Source of the DNA: Arthrobacter sp. Y-9
GTDB taxonomy: Bacteria; Actinomycetota; Actinomycetes; Actinomycetales; Micrococcaceae
Reading direction: 5' to 3'
NCBI RefSeq assembly: GCF_029690065.1
Contig: NZ_CP121463.1
Coordinates: forward strand, 3,509,061 to 3,573,060
Length of the DNA stretch: 64,000 nucleotides
Shown here: positions 47,880 to 59,034 of the stretch, one piece after another
How the letters are laid out: each line of letters starts with the position of its first letter
Position numbering within the stretch: position 1 is the stretch's first letter
The notes under the pieces: model-generated
Seen by the model: the letters and a program-made list of their open reading frames with translations, nothing else
Told to the model about the DNA's origin: nothing
Database searches by the model: none
Made by a program: the position numbers and the translations under genes

Positions 47880-48956
47880 TCAGCTGCGCTCCGCGATCTC
47901 TGCTGCGGCTTCCAGGTAGGAAAGCGCACCACTGGAATTCGGATCATACGTCAGCACGGTCTGCTGATAGCTCGGCGCCTCCGAAATCCGCACCGACCGA
48001 GGGATCACCGCGGACAGGACCTCTTGTGGGAAGTGTTCCCGGACCTCCGCCGCCACCTGGGCCGCGAGGTTGGTCCGTCCGTCGTACATCGTCAGCAGGA
48101 TGGTCGAGACGCGCAGGTCACCGTTGAGGTGCTTCTGGATCATCTCGATGTTCTTGAGCAGCTGGCTCAGCCCTTCCAGAGCGTAGTACTCGCACTGGAT
48201 CGGGATGAGGACTTCCTGGGCCGCGCAGAAGGCGTTGACCGTGAGGAGTCCGAGACTGGGCGGGCAATCGATGAAGATGAAATCCAGACGTTCCAGACCC
48301 TGCTGCTCGCGATGCTTCGCGTACACATCGATCGCCCGGCGAAGCCGCTGCTCACGGGCCACGAGAGAGACGAGCTCGATCTCGGCGCCGGCCAGGTGAA
48401 TGGTTGCCGGTGCGCACTGCAGCCGGTCGATGTCCGGGCACTCGGCCACGACTTCGGCCAGAGGAAGGTCGTTGATGAGCACGTCGTAGATCGAATCGAC
48501 CTCGGCGTGGTGCTCGATGCCCAACGCGGTCGAGGCATTGCCCTGGGGATCGATGTCGATCACCAGGACGTTCAGACCAGCGGAGGCCAACGCGGCGGCG
48601 ATGTTCACCGTGGTGGTCGTCTTCCCGACGCCACCCTTCTGGTTGGACACCGTGAAAATGCGAGTGGCCTTCGGCTTGGGCAGCACTCGGCCCGCGAGCT
48701 TCTCCCGCCTGCGCGTCTCGCTCGCCAGCTGCCGCGCGATGGGGCTGGACTCGTCAATCGAATCGATCACAGTACTCGCCTTCTTGGCGGGCGTTTCACG
48801 TGAAACGCCTTCCTTCGATGAATTATCAACCGAATTAGGTTTCTTAGGCGCGGGTCGTGTCGGGACGCTTCGAACCTCCGTGGAACGTGCGGAACCCAGC
48901 TGAACGAAGGGCGGGATCCGGTGCACGGTACTCTCGCGTTCACTCACGGGACACAC
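47880..48956 (-). CDS. parA: Chromosome partitioning ATPase ParA
   Basis: 358 aa with a ~95-residue N-terminal extension and a deviant Walker A NQKGGVGKTTTTVN. GTG at 48956 with AGGAG five bases upstream. A perfect parS core lies inside the gene, encoding GVSRET in the extension. 75 bases upstream of parB. Confidence 0.95.
   Translation of the reverse strand: MCPVSERESTVHRIPPFVQLGSARSTEVRSVPTRPAPKKPNSVDNSSKEGVSRETPAKKASTVIDSIDESSPIARQLASETRRREKLAGRVLPKPKATRIFTVSNQKGGVGKTTTTVNIAAALASAGLNVLVIDIDPQGNASTALGIEHHAEVDSIYDVLINDLPLAEVVAECPDIDRLQCAPATIHLAGAEIELVSLVAREQRLRRAIDVYAKHREQQGLERLDFIFIDCPPSLGLLTVNAFCAAQEVLIPIQCEYYALEGLSQLLKNIEMIQKHLNGDLRVSTILLTMYDGRTNLAAQVAAEVREHFPQEVLSAVIPRSVRISEAPSYQQTVLTYDPNSSGALSYLEAAAEIAERS
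48792..48807. other. parS site 8, inside parA
   Basis: CGTTTCACGTGAAACG within the coding sequence of the ParA N-terminal extension. Confidence 0.95.
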
Positions 48957-49086
48957 TCTTTCTCCTGGAAATCTCTCCGACCGACTTCTAGCCTAACTGC
49001 TCGACCCTCCGGCCGACGGGCGGGCTTCACACAGCGCGCGCCCCCGACACCACGCCGGACGGTCTCCCGGACGGCGTCGGCCGAGG

Positions 49087-49791
49087 TCAGTTCTCCTTGC
49101 CGACCTTGACCCGGACCACCGTCGTCGACTCCTCCAGGAGGCCCTCGCCGCAGATCACGATGTCCGTCTTCACGGCGCCCAGTTTCCTGAGCACCTTCTG
49201 AGCCTTCTCGATCTCCTCCTGAGCACTCCGACCCTTGATCGCGACCAATTCCCCGCGGCCCGCCAGCAGCGGCAGGGTGAGGCGGGCCAGCTTGTCCAGC
49301 GCGCTCACGGCCCGCGCGGTCACCACCGTGAAGTCCTCCAGGCCGACGGCGGCCTCCGCGCGGCCGCGCCAGACCACCACATTGTCCAGCCCGAGATCAT
49401 CGATGACCTCCTGCAGCCAGATGCAGCGGCGTTCCAGCGGCTCGATCAGCGTGAGTTTCAGGTCAGGCCGGGCGATGGCGAGGCAGAGACCGGGAAGGCC
49501 GGCGCCTGATCCGACATCCGCCACCACGGCGTCCTCAGCGATGCAGGATTCGATGACCGCGCAGTTGAGGACGTGCCGGCTCCAGAGCCGCGGCACCTCA
49601 CGCGGGCCGAGCAGACCTCGTTCGATGCCCGACGTCGCCAGGTGTTCCACGTAGCGCTCGGCGAGCGGCAGACGGTCGCCGAAGATGCGCTGCGCAGCCT
49701 CCCGCTCACCGTCGGTCAACGTGGCATCGGCTGCGGACACCTCGGGGGCGCTCTCAAGGTTCTGTGCCGACTCGTCCTCGATGGGGGACAT
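49087..49791 (-). CDS. rsmG: 16S rRNA (guanine-N7) methyltransferase RsmG
   Basis: 234 aa from the ATG at 49791, chosen for AGGAG eight bases upstream; a longer start at 49842 lacks one. SAM-binding VADVGSGAGLPGLCLA and the family motif ALDKLARLTLPLL. Methylates 16S rRNA G527. Lies between the jag terminator and parA. Confidence 0.95.
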   Translation of the reverse strand: MSPIEDESAQNLESAPEVSAADATLTDGEREAAQRIFGDRLPLAERYVEHLATSGIERGLLGPREVPRLWSRHVLNCAVIESCIAEDAVVADVGSGAGLPGLCLAIARPDLKLTLIEPLERRCIWLQEVIDDLGLDNVVVWRGRAEAAVGLEDFTVVTARAVSALDKLARLTLPLLAGRGELVAIKGRSAQEEIEKAQKVLRKLGAVKTDIVICGEGLLEESTTVVRVKVGKEN

Positions 49792-49849
49792 CCGATCCTC
49801 TCCTGATCTGATTCCGGTGGGCCGACCGCGGCCCGTGCTCACCTGTGGG

Positions 49850-49886
49850 AAAAAACGACCCGCCCGGTCCTGAGGGCCGGGCGGGT
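49850..49886 (-). terminator. Terminator of the rpmH-jag operon
   Basis: ACCCGCCCGG / CCGGGCGGGT stem; on the minus strand it is followed by a six-T run (GTTTTTTCCC). Confidence 0.9.
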
Positions 49887-49892
49887 GAGAAG

Positions 49893-50414
49893 TCAGTCTG
49901 CGCTGACCACGATGTGCCGTCGGGGGCCTTCACCCTCGGATTCGCTCACGAATCCGAGTTCGGCCACCGCGTCATGCACGATCTTGCGCTCGTAAGCGCT
50001 CATCGGCGCGAGGGCGACGCGGCCGCCGTCGCTCTTGACGCGATCCACGGCGTCCTGGGCGATCTTGGAGAGCTCCACGGTGCGGCCACGACGGTAGCCG
50101 TTGATGTCCAGCACCAGGCGCGAACGGTTCTCCGTGGCGGACAGGACGGCCAGGCGGGCGAGCTCCTGCAGAGCCTCCAGCACTTCGCCGTCCTCGCCGA
50201 CCAGGTTGTTCAGGCCGTGGTCGTCGCCGTCGGCCTCGATGGAGATGTAAGTGCGGCCGTTGCGGACCTCGATGTCGATGTCACCATCGATGTCGGCGAT
50301 GTCCAGAAGTTCCTCGAGGTAATCCGCGGCGACGTCGCCTTCCTCGTCAAGACGGTTCACATTCTCCGGAGCCTCGGTCACGGCGGTCTCCTCGGCGGGC
50401 GTCTCTACACTCAC
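49893..50414 (-). CDS. jag: Jag/KhpB-type RNA-binding protein (KH and R3H domains)
   Basis: 173 aa, GTG start. Jag_N/KH region (GDVAADYLEELLDIADIDGD, NNLVGEDGEVLEALQ) and a C-terminal R3H domain (APMSAYERKIVHDAVAELG). It binds RNA and is normally encoded next to yidC, as here. The GTG overlaps the yidC stop by four bases. Confidence 0.95.
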   Translation of the reverse strand: MSVETPAEETAVTEAPENVNRLDEEGDVAADYLEELLDIADIDGDIDIEVRNGRTYISIEADGDDHGLNNLVGEDGEVLEALQELARLAVLSATENRSRLVLDINGYRRGRTVELSKIAQDAVDRVKSDGGRVALAPMSAYERKIVHDAVAELGFVSESEGEGPRRHIVVSAD

Positions 50415-51373
50415 TTCTTCTTCTTCCGGTTGTTCTTGCGGCTCGGCTGGTAACGCTGTCCCTTGGGCTTCTCCGGCTCGGCCGGGATGTCCTCCGGGGC
50501 GACCTTCTTACCCGTGGTGACGTCGATCGGGGCCAGACCCTTGGCCTTGCGGCGCTCGTTGAGCTCGCGGGCCGCCTGGGAACCGGGGGTCGGCATGCGA
50601 CGGATCACGTAGAACTGCTGGCCCATGGTCCAGAGGTTGGAAACCGTCCAGTAGATCAGGACACCGATGGGGAAGTTGATGCCACCCACACCGAAGACCA
50701 CCGGCAGGATGTAGAGAAGCATCTTCTGCTGGCGCATGAACGGGCTGGCCAGAGCCTCTTCGGACATGTTCTTGGCCATGATCTGCTTCTGGGTGATGAA
50801 CTGCGAAGCGGTCATCGCCAGGATCATGATGATGGACAGGATCCAGACGGACACCCCGCCACCGTGCAGCAGCGCGGAGGAGAGCGGAGCACCGAAGATG
50901 GAGGACTTGTCGAACTCGACGACGTTCTCGTGGCTCAGGGCGCTGATGCCCTCGCCCTTCTCCTTGGCCTGCGAGATGCCGGACAGCACCTGGAACAGCG
51001 AGAAGAAGAACGGCATCTGGATCAGCATGGGGAGACAGGCCGAGAACGGGTTCGTGCCGTGCTTCTTGTACAGGGCCATCTGCTCCTGCGCCATCGCCTG
51101 GCGGGAGAGCTGGTCGGTCTTGCCCTTGTACTTCTCCTGGAGCTTCTTCAGATCGGGCTGCAGAAGCTGCATGCCGCGCTGAGCACGGATCTGCTTCACG
51201 AACACCGGGATCAGGGCCGCACGGATCACGACCACCAGGCCGATGATGGACAGCGTCCAGGTCCAGCCGGATTCACTGGGCAGGCCCAGGAACGTGAAGG
51301 CTTCGTGGAAGCCCAGCATGACAATGCTGACCAGCCATTTGAAAGGCGCCAGTATCGCCCCAAAGATGTCCAT
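50411..51373 (-). CDS. yidC: Membrane protein insertase YidC
   Basis: 320 aa with about five membrane segments and a Lys/Arg-rich end (KNNRKKKK) that contacts ribosomes. GINFPIGVLIYW and the hydrophilic-groove arginine region (IRAALIPVFVKQI) are family marks. Inserts membrane proteins alone or with SecYEG. Overlaps jag by four bases. Confidence 0.96.
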   Translation of the reverse strand: MDIFGAILAPFKWLVSIVMLGFHEAFTFLGLPSESGWTWTLSIIGLVVVIRAALIPVFVKQIRAQRGMQLLQPDLKKLQEKYKGKTDQLSRQAMAQEQMALYKKHGTNPFSACLPMLIQMPFFFSLFQVLSGISQAKEKGEGISALSHENVVEFDKSSIFGAPLSSALLHGGGVSVWILSIIMILAMTASQFITQKQIMAKNMSEEALASPFMRQQKMLLYILPVVFGVGGINFPIGVLIYWTVSNLWTMGQQFYVIRRMPTPGSQAARELNERRKAKGLAPIDVTTGKKVAPEDIPAEPEKPKGQRYQPSRKNNRKKKK

Positions 51374-51387
51374 GATGTGTCCCTCAA

Positions 51388-51777
51388 TCAGGCCGCGGAG
51401 CGGCGCTCTTCTTCAGTGGTCTTGGCTGCTGCCGGGCCCGGCTCGGCGTCCTGAGGCAGGTAATCGTGCGGATGGTTCAGCATGATGATCCGCGGAACCC
51501 GGTCCACCGGCCAGGAACGTCCGCCGCTCGGCACCGGATCCAGACCGCCCTCGCTCCACGGGTGGCAGTGGCACAGGCGCTTGCCCGCGAGCCAGCCGCC
51601 CTTGACCGCACCATGGACGGTGACCGCTTCCAGTGCATAGGCGGAACAGCTGGGGAAGTACCGGCACACCTGTCCGTAGAGAGGCGAGACCGCCAGTCGG
51701 TACAGCTTGAGCGCACCGATCAGGATGTTCCTCGGCAGATCGATCACACCGCGGACGACGGCGGCGGCCACGTTCAC
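51388..51777 (-). CDS. yidD: Membrane protein insertion efficiency factor YidD
   Basis: 129 aa with [18 protein letters not shown] and [11 protein letters not shown], the diagnostic cysteine-containing motifs. GTG start overlaps the rnpA stop by four bases. The C-terminus is longer and more acidic than in E. coli. Confidence 0.93.
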   Translation of the reverse strand: MNVAAAVVRGVIDLPRNILIGALKLYRLAVSPLYGQVCRYFPSCSAYALEAVTVHGAVKGGWLAGKRLCHCHPWSEGGLDPVPSGGRSWPVDRVPRIIMLNHPHDYLPQDAEPGPAAAKTTEEERRSAA

Positions 51778-52172
51778 GCGCGAACCTCGCCGGAGGCGGT
51801 GTCCGCGCCCGCTCGCTCGCGCGTGTGCGCGGCAAGACGGCGCTGCGCCACGGCGAAGGCCTGTTCCATGTCCGCCACGAGTTCCTCCCAGTCCGCCTGT
51901 GCCGCCGCCGGCAGGGATCGCACCACCACATCGATTCCAGTGGGGTGTTCCTGCAGCAGACGGGCACCGATCTCCCTCAACCTCCGCTTAACGAGGTTGC
52001 GGACCACTGCGTTCCCGACGGCTTTCGAAACGATGAAGCCGAAACGTCCGGAGGCGTCCGGTGACGAAAGGCACGCAGATAGAACTAAGTTCCGGCGCCC
52101 TACACGGACACCGGAACGAAGTGTGGTGGAGAAGTCGGCAGGAAGCCGCAGGCGGTTCTGTGCGGGAAGCAC
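51774..52172 (-). CDS. rnpA: Ribonuclease P protein component
   Basis: 132 aa basic protein with the RNR motif region ([14 protein letters not shown]). GTG start. Assists RNase P RNA in tRNA 5' maturation. Lies between rpmH and yidD. Confidence 0.96.
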   Translation of the reverse strand: MLPAQNRLRLPADFSTTLRSGVRVGRRNLVLSACLSSPDASGRFGFIVSKAVGNAVVRNLVKRRLREIGARLLQEHPTGIDVVVRSLPAAAQADWEELVADMEQAFAVAQRRLAAHTRERAGADTASGEVRA

Positions 52173-52209
52173 TCTGTCGCCAGGCCTGGCTCGGGTCGAC
52201 TAGTCGGCT

Positions 52210-52347
52210 TTACGCCGAGAGCTCAGTGCGGCCCTTGCCACGGCGGGCAGCCAGGATGGCGCGGCCTGCACGGGTACGCATACGAAGACGGAAGCCGTGC
52301 TTCTTGGCACGACGGCGGTTGTTCGGCTGAAAAGTCCGCTTGCTCAC
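52210..52347 (-). CDS. rpmH: 50S ribosomal protein L34
   Basis: 45 aa, GTG start at 52347. [20 protein letters not shown] is the L34 signature. First gene of the leftward operon, divergent from dnaA. Confidence 0.98.
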   Translation of the reverse strand: MSKRTFQPNNRRRAKKHGFRLRMRTRAGRAILAARRGKGRTELSA

Positions 52348-52810
52348 GGTGGTTGCTCCAGTTGTTTGACGGGACGCGTCTACCTGGATCGCGGGGAAGC
52401 AAAGGCTGACGCAAAGTTTGTACTCACCCACGGAACGAACGGAACGGCTGGCTGCCATGTTCGCCCCTGTTGTGTGGGCGTGGACCCCCCATGAGGACAT
52501 AGGGGACTAGTCAACGTTAGGGCAGGCGGGAGCAGGGCGTCAAATCTAGAGCATACCCACACCCGTCCACAGGGGAGTGGACAAGAAGCTGTGGAAACTG
52601 TGGATGAGCGGCATCCCCGGCCATTCCGCGGAACCACATCGATGTAATTATCCACAGGCCGGAGGCTGGCTATCTTCTGGATTTTCGATCGTCTACAGTG
52701 TCTCAGTAGCCGTTTTCCACCGATTGTGCATAACACTGTGGAAAAGTGCGGTCCATCACGACGGTACAGCGCGGCACGACGTACGGGAACCCCAGAGTCA
52801 GAAAGTCACG
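52348..52810. other. rpmH-dnaA intergenic region with DnaA boxes
   Basis: 463 bases holding an exact TTATCCACA (52648-52656) and near-matches such as GTGGACAAG (52577), CTGTGGATG (52599) and TTTTCCACC (52711). It contains the divergent promoters of rpmH and dnaA and probably serves dnaA autoregulation and origin function. Confidence 0.75.
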
Positions 52811-54241
52811 GTGCGCATGGACGAGAGCAATCACGCAGACACGGTCGGTGGTCCCTGGCGCCAGGTGGTCCATCTTCTGGAGCGGGATCCGCAGGTTTCC
52901 CCACGTCAGCGCGCTTTCGTCTCCCTCGCACAGGCTCAGGGCCTGGTCGGTTCCACCCTCCTGGTGGCCGTCCCCAACGAGATGACCCGTGACGTCCTGA
53001 TCAACCAGGTGAAGGATTCTCTCGACGCCGCACTGCGCGAGGTCTTCTCCGACGAGATCCGCTGCGCGATCGACGTGGACGCCAATCTGTCCCCCGTGGC
53101 ACCCGCGGTGCCGGCCGCCGTCGTGATCCCCGAAGAGCTGGACGTCGAGACGCCGGCCGCCGAGGTCCGGGCCCAGCCCACCCCGCCGAGCACTTCGCAG
53201 GAGTTCGGCCGGCTCAACCCCAAGTACCTCTTCGACACCTTCGTGATCGGCCAGTCGAACCGCTTCGCGCACGCCGCGGCGGTGGCGGTCGCCGAGGCGC
53301 CGGCCAAGGCCTACAACCCGCTGTTCATCTACGGCGACTCCGGTCTGGGCAAGACGCACCTGCTCCACGCGATCGGCCACTACGCCCGGCGTCTCTACAG
53401 CGGGATCCGCGTCCGGTACGTGAACTCCGAGGAATTCACGAACGACTTCATCAACTCCATCCGCGACGACGAGGGCACCAGCTTCAAGCAGATGTACCGG
53501 AACGTGGATGTGCTGCTGATCGACGACATCCAGTTCCTGGCCGGCAAGGACGCGACGATGGAGGAGTTCTTCCACACGTTCAACGCCCTGCACCAGAACA
53601 ACAAGCAGGTGGTCATCACCAGCGATCAGCCGCCCAAGGCACTGGACGGCTTCGAGGACCGGCTGAAGTCGCGGTTCGAGTGGGGCCTCCTCACCGACAT
53701 CCAGCCCCCGGAGCTCGAGACCCGTATCGCCATCCTCCGCAAGAAGGCTCTCAGCGAAGGGCTCTCCGCGCCGGACGAGGCGCTCGAGTACATCGCCTCG
53801 CGGATCTCCAGCAACATCCGTGAACTCGAAGGCGCTCTCATCCGCGTGACCGCCTTCGCCAGCCTGAACCGTCAGCCGGTGGATGTGGCCCTGGCCGAGA
53901 TGGTCCTCAAGGATCTCATCACCGATGAGGGCGCTCAGGAGATCACGGCTTCCCAGATCCTCGACGCCACGGCGGACTACTTCAAGCTGTCCCTGGACGA
54001 GCTGTGCAGCAAGTCCCGGACACGCACCCTGGTGACGGCCCGTCAGATCGCCATGTACCTCTGCCGCGAGCTCACGGACATGTCGCTTCCGAAGATCGGT
54101 CAGGAGATCGGCGGACGGGACCACACCACGGTGATGCACGCCGATCGGAAGATCCGCGAACTCATGAGCGAACGCCGTCAGATCTTCAACCAGGTCACCG
54201 AGCTGACCAACAAGATCAAGCAGCAGCAGCGCGAGGCCTGA
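52811..54241 (+). CDS. dnaA: Chromosomal replication initiator DnaA
   Basis: About 476 aa. Domain I (RQVVHLLERDPQVSPRQRAF), a Pro/Thr-rich domain II, AAA+ domain with Walker A GDSGLGKTHLL and Walker B LLIDDIQF, and domain IV with the DnaA-box signature GGRDHTTVMHADRKI. GTG at 52811 preferred over ATG 52817 because of AAAG five to six bases upstream and the expected N-terminus. Confidence 0.95.
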   Translation: MRMDESNHADTVGGPWRQVVHLLERDPQVSPRQRAFVSLAQAQGLVGSTLLVAVPNEMTRDVLINQVKDSLDAALREVFSDEIRCAIDVDANLSPVAPAVPAAVVIPEELDVETPAAEVRAQPTPPSTSQEFGRLNPKYLFDTFVIGQSNRFAHAAAVAVAEAPAKAYNPLFIYGDSGLGKTHLLHAIGHYARRLYSGIRVRYVNSEEFTNDFINSIRDDEGTSFKQMYRNVDVLLIDDIQFLAGKDATMEEFFHTFNALHQNNKQVVITSDQPPKALDGFEDRLKSRFEWGLLTDIQPPELETRIAILRKKALSEGLSAPDEALEYIASRISSNIRELEGALIRVTAFASLNRQPVDVALAEMVLKDLITDEGAQEITASQILDATADYFKLSLDELCSKSRTRTLVTARQIAMYLCRELTDMSLPKIGQEIGGRDHTTVMHADRKIRELMSERRQIFNQVTELTNKIKQQQREA

Positions 54242-54805
54242 GGGCCTTCGCGGAACCCACTCCTTATTAACTTAACAACACCTGTGGATAAACCTGGGGA
54301 CAGTTAAGTGGAGAAGCCGCCGCGATGGTCTTAAAACCTCCCTCGGCGCTGTGGATCCCCGAAATGGCGCGGAACGACTGCCCACAGGCCTGCTGCGGTT
54401 GTCGGCATTAACGCCCACAGCGGGTCAACAGGACACTTCCGCGGAAAGACGCGGCAGGATCCAGTTATCCACAGAATCCACAGCAGTTATTAACACTACG
54501 AATCCCAAAAGATCTGAAATTCGTGAGATAACAACTTCCCTCCGCTCCGGCACGCGTCCACCGAAGACCACGGGACCTCCGGCCCGGCGCGGTGAGCACC
54601 CCATCGACAGCCGGGTCCGCCGATCCGGCGGAACGCCCCTGGCCGACCGGATCCCGGGGGTGGACCCGGCATCTCCGGACCCACCCTGCTCCCGTGACCT
54701 CGACCACCCGTGCAGCACTTGCCCCCAGGGCCGGGTATTCTTGCAAGCTGAATCCGACTAAGCTGGGCGCAACGAGCTCCCGTACTTGAAAGGCGGCACC
54801 CTTCC
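54242..54805. other. Probable oriC between dnaA and dnaN
   Basis: 564 bases with exact DnaA boxes TGTGGATAA (54283-54291) and TTATCCACA (54465-54473), near-boxes (AATCCACAG 54475), and AT-rich stretches (54264-54279, 54484-54535) that could unwind. Position between dnaA and dnaN is the usual actinobacterial origin. Confidence 0.85.
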
Positions 54806-55930
54806 GTGAAGTTCAGAGTTGAACGGGACGTTCTCGCCGAGGCAGTGAGCTGGGCAGCACGCTCACTTTCTCCCCGGCCTCCGGTACCGGTTCTCTCTGG
54901 TCTGCTCCTCAAGGCCGAGCACGGAACGGTCAGCCTCTCGAGCTTCGACTACGAAACCTCCGCACGTCTGGAGATCCCCGCCGAGATCCGCGACGAGGGC
55001 ACCATCCTTGTCTCCGGGCGTCTGCTCGCCGACATCTGCCGCAGCCTTCCTTCCGCGCCGGTCGACATCGAGACCGACGGGTCCAAAGTCACGCTGACCT
55101 GCCGCCGCAGCTCGTTCCACCTGGCCACCATGCCGGAGAACGAATATCCGGCCCTGCCGGCACTCCCGGACAGCAACGGCATGGTCGACGGCGCCGCGTT
55201 CTCGCAGGCCGTCAGCCAGGTGATCATCGCCGCCAGCAAGGACGACACCCTGCCGATCCTCACCGGTGTGCGGCTCGAATTCGAGGACGACCTCATCACC
55301 TTCCTCGCCACCGACCGCTATCGCCTGGCCATGAAGGAACTCCCCTGGGCGCCCACCACTCCCGGACAGTCCATGTCCGCGCTGGTCAAAGCCAAGACCC
55401 TCAACGAAGTCGCCAAGACCCTCGGCGGCAGCGGCGAGCTGAAGCTCGCGATCACCCAGGACGACTCCCGGCTGATAGCCTTCGAAAGCGCCGGCCGTGC
55501 CACGACGTCCTTGCTGGTCGACGGCGACTACCCCAAGATCCGTTCACTCTTCCCGGAAACCACGGCCATCCATGCCGTGGTCAACACCTCCGAACTCGTG
55601 GAGGCCGTCCGCCGTGTCTCGCTCGTCGCCGAGCGGAACACCCCGGTGCGTCTGGCCTTCACTGATGGACAAGTCCACCTCGATGCCGGCACGGGCGAAG
55701 ACGCCCAGGCCTCCGAAGAGCTGGAAGCACGTTTGGAAGGCGAGGACATCACGGTCGCGTTCAACCCGGGTTATCTGATCGAGGGCCTGAGCGTCATCGA
55801 AACCCGGTTCGTCAGGTTCTCCTTCACCTCCGCCCCGAAGCCGGCCATGCTGACGGCTCAGGCGGAGCTCGAGGGCGAGGACTCGGACGACTACCGCTAC
55901 CTGGTGATGCCCGTCCGCCTTCCGAACTGA
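54806..55930 (+). CDS. dnaN: DNA polymerase III sliding clamp (beta)
   Basis: 374 aa three-domain clamp, GTG start. MKFRVERDVLAEAVSWAARSL and the C-terminal YLVMPVRLPN are diagnostic. AAAGGCGG precedes the start. Tethers the polymerase. Confidence 0.98.
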   Translation: MKFRVERDVLAEAVSWAARSLSPRPPVPVLSGLLLKAEHGTVSLSSFDYETSARLEIPAEIRDEGTILVSGRLLADICRSLPSAPVDIETDGSKVTLTCRRSSFHLATMPENEYPALPALPDSNGMVDGAAFSQAVSQVIIAASKDDTLPILTGVRLEFEDDLITFLATDRYRLAMKELPWAPTTPGQSMSALVKAKTLNEVAKTLGGSGELKLAITQDDSRLIAFESAGRATTSLLVDGDYPKIRSLFPETTAIHAVVNTSELVEAVRRVSLVAERNTPVRLAFTDGQVHLDAGTGEDAQASEELEARLEGEDITVAFNPGYLIEGLSVIETRFVRFSFTSAPKPAMLTAQAELEGEDSDDYRYLVMPVRLPN

Positions 55931-55955
55931 CGTGCGAAACCAGCTAAGGAAAGAA

Positions 55956-56864
<909 letters not shown>

Positions 56865-56873
56865 TCAGCCGGC

Positions 56874-58124
56874 GTGTACCTGGCGCATCTCTCGCTGACG
56901 GATTTCCGCAGTTACCCTCAGCTTGAACTTCCGCTGGAACCGGGCGTCACCGTCCTGGTCGGGTCCAACGGCGTGGGCAAGACCAACGTGATGGAAGCCA
57001 TCGGCTACCTGTCCACGCTCGGTTCGCACCGCGTCTCCTCGGACCAGCCGCTGCTGCGGTTCGGCACCGAACAGGCGTTCATCCGGGCCAGGCTGGTCCG
57101 GGGTGAGCAGCAGGCCAGCGTGGAAGTGGAGATCAACGCCGCCAGGGCCAACCGGGCCCGCATCAACCGGGGCAACCCGGTGCGGGCCCGGGAGATCCTG
57201 GGCCTGGTCCGTTCGGTGCTCTTCGCACCGGAGGACCTGGCCCTGGTCAAGGGCGAACCGGCCATCCGCCGCCGGTTCCTCGACGAACTGCTCGTGACAC
57301 TGGAGCCCCGTCATGCGGGGACCCGCGCCGATTACGACCGGGTGCTCAAACAGCGCAACGCCCTGCTGAAATCTGCTCGCGGCGGACGGCTGTCCTCCGC
57401 GCAAGAAGCCACCCTGGATGTCTGGGATCACCATCTCGCCACCCGTGGCGCGGAGCTCCTGCAGGCACGGCTCGCTCTGGTCCGCAGCCTGCAGCCCCAT
57501 ATCGACACGGCCTACGCGTCCCTCACCGACGGGTCGAAGATCGCCCGGGCGCACTACCGATCCACGGTCGCCTTCGAGACCGAGGCGGGTGCGGCCGGCC
57601 TGCTCCCCGTTCCGTCCGCGGCGGACGACGACGGCGGGGCCGCCGTCGTCGGGATCCCCGCGGTGGAGGATGACGCGGCGCGGCTTGCCGGAGACGACGT
57701 CGCCCGGCTCACCGAGCGCTATCTGCTGGCGCTGAAAGCGAGTCGCCAGCAGGAGGCCGACCGGGGCCTGACCCTCGTAGGACCACACCGCGAGGAGTGG
57801 GAACTGCTCCTGGGACAGGCGCCCGCGAAGGGCTTCGCCTCGCACGGCGAGACCTGGTCGTTCGCGCTGTCCCTGCGCCTCGCCGCGTACTACGCCCTGC
57901 TGGAGGACGATCTTTCCGGGACCCAGGCGCCCATCCTGATCCTCGATGACGTCTTCGCGGAGCTCGACGCCCAGCGGAGGGCCCGCCTCGCGACCATCGT
58001 GGCCACCGCCGAACAGGTGCTGGTCACGGCCGCAGTGGACAGCGATGTCCCGCCGGAACTGTCGGGTTCCCGGGTCCGCGTCCTGCCGGGCGCCATCCTT
58101 CCGGGAGAGCCCGATGGTGCGTGA
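56874..58124 (+). CDS. recF: DNA replication/repair protein RecF
   Basis: 416 aa, GTG start. Walker A GSNGVGKTN, signature FALSLRLAAYYALL and Walker B ILILDDVFAELD. Loads RecA at gaps. Overlaps dciA by 11 bases. Confidence 0.97.
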   Translation: MYLAHLSLTDFRSYPQLELPLEPGVTVLVGSNGVGKTNVMEAIGYLSTLGSHRVSSDQPLLRFGTEQAFIRARLVRGEQQASVEVEINAARANRARINRGNPVRAREILGLVRSVLFAPEDLALVKGEPAIRRRFLDELLVTLEPRHAGTRADYDRVLKQRNALLKSARGGRLSSAQEATLDVWDHHLATRGAELLQARLALVRSLQPHIDTAYASLTDGSKIARAHYRSTVAFETEAGAAGLLPVPSAADDDGGAAVVGIPAVEDDAARLAGDDVARLTERYLLALKASRQQEADRGLTLVGPHREEWELLLGQAPAKGFASHGETWSFALSLRLAAYYALLEDDLSGTQAPILILDDVFAELDAQRRARLATIVATAEQVLVTAAVDSDVPPELSGSRVRVLPGAILPGEPDGA

Positions 58125-58674
58125 GCCCGATTCCGGAAGGCCCGAACAGGAGGGCACGCCCGAACAGGTAGGCCCGGACGCCGCGCGTGACGCACTGCGC
58201 AGAGCTCGCCGTGCCGCGGAACTGCGGGGCGAGATCCGGAGCAAGTCCGCAGCGGGATCACTCGAGGGCCCCCGCGTCCCGAAGAAAAAGGCGCGGCCGT
58301 CCCGGGAATTCGGCGTCGGCCGTGATCCCCAAGGAGTCGGCTCGATCATGGGGCGCCTGGTGGTGGACCGTGGCTGGAGCTCGCCGGTCGCTGTGGGATC
58401 GGTGGTCAGTCAGTGGCCGTCCTTCGTGGGGCCGGAGGTCGCCGCGCATTGCCAGGCGACCGGATTCGCCGGCACCACGCTGACGGTGCGCTGCGATTCC
58501 ACGGCCTGGGCGGCCAATATGCGTCTGCTGCGCCCCAGCCTGCTGGAGAAGTTCCGGACCGAAGTGGGGCCGGGGATCGTGACGGTGATCGAGATCCACG
58601 GACCCAACGCGCCGTCCTGGAAGAAGGGGCGCCGGAGTGTGCCCGGACGGGGCCCGCGGGACACCTACGGATGA
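58114..58674 (+). CDS. DUF721/DciA-family helicase loader
   Basis: 186 aa. An Arg/Lys-rich N-terminal region and a KH-like DciA domain (WPSFVGPEVAAHCQATGF, WAANMRLLRPSLL). DciA helps load DnaB in bacteria lacking DnaC. GGGAGAG precedes the ATG. Position after recF is usual in actinobacteria. Confidence 0.88.
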   Translation: MVREPDSGRPEQEGTPEQVGPDAARDALRRARRAAELRGEIRSKSAAGSLEGPRVPKKKARPSREFGVGRDPQGVGSIMGRLVVDRGWSSPVAVGSVVSQWPSFVGPEVAAHCQATGFAGTTLTVRCDSTAWAANMRLLRPSLLEKFRTEVGPGIVTVIEIHGPNAPSWKKGRRSVPGRGPRDTYG

Positions 58675-59034
58675 AACGCTCCACGGCCTCCAGGAGCCCT
58701 GAACGCCCCGTGAGCCGTATCCCGGGCCATCCAAGAGTCCCCCGAGAGCGCCAGGAGGCTTTTGCGGGCCGGTCAGAGCTTTTTTTCTTCGCCAGGAGGG
58801 CCCCAGAATCAGGAATCGTTCAGTTCTAAAGGGTAGAATGAACAGTGAGGCTCAGAGCGCCGCTTCGTGACGGATCCGGCGCTCGATCCATGTCCCGGGA
58901 CCGTGCCGGCGGTGCCTCACGCCGGAGGACCCATGGAACGAGCACCACACACGTCAGCCCGTTCACGTCAGCCGACCGCCACGGCGGGTGGCTGACAGAG
59001 CACGCTTTAAGAGCAACGAAGGAAAGACACGCCT
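58675..59034 (+). other. gyrB upstream region
   Basis: 360 bases without a credible gene. TAGAAT near 58833 is a possible -10 element; no clear -35 is visible. It must contain the gyrB-gyrA promoter, which in other bacteria responds to supercoiling. Confidence 0.4.
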
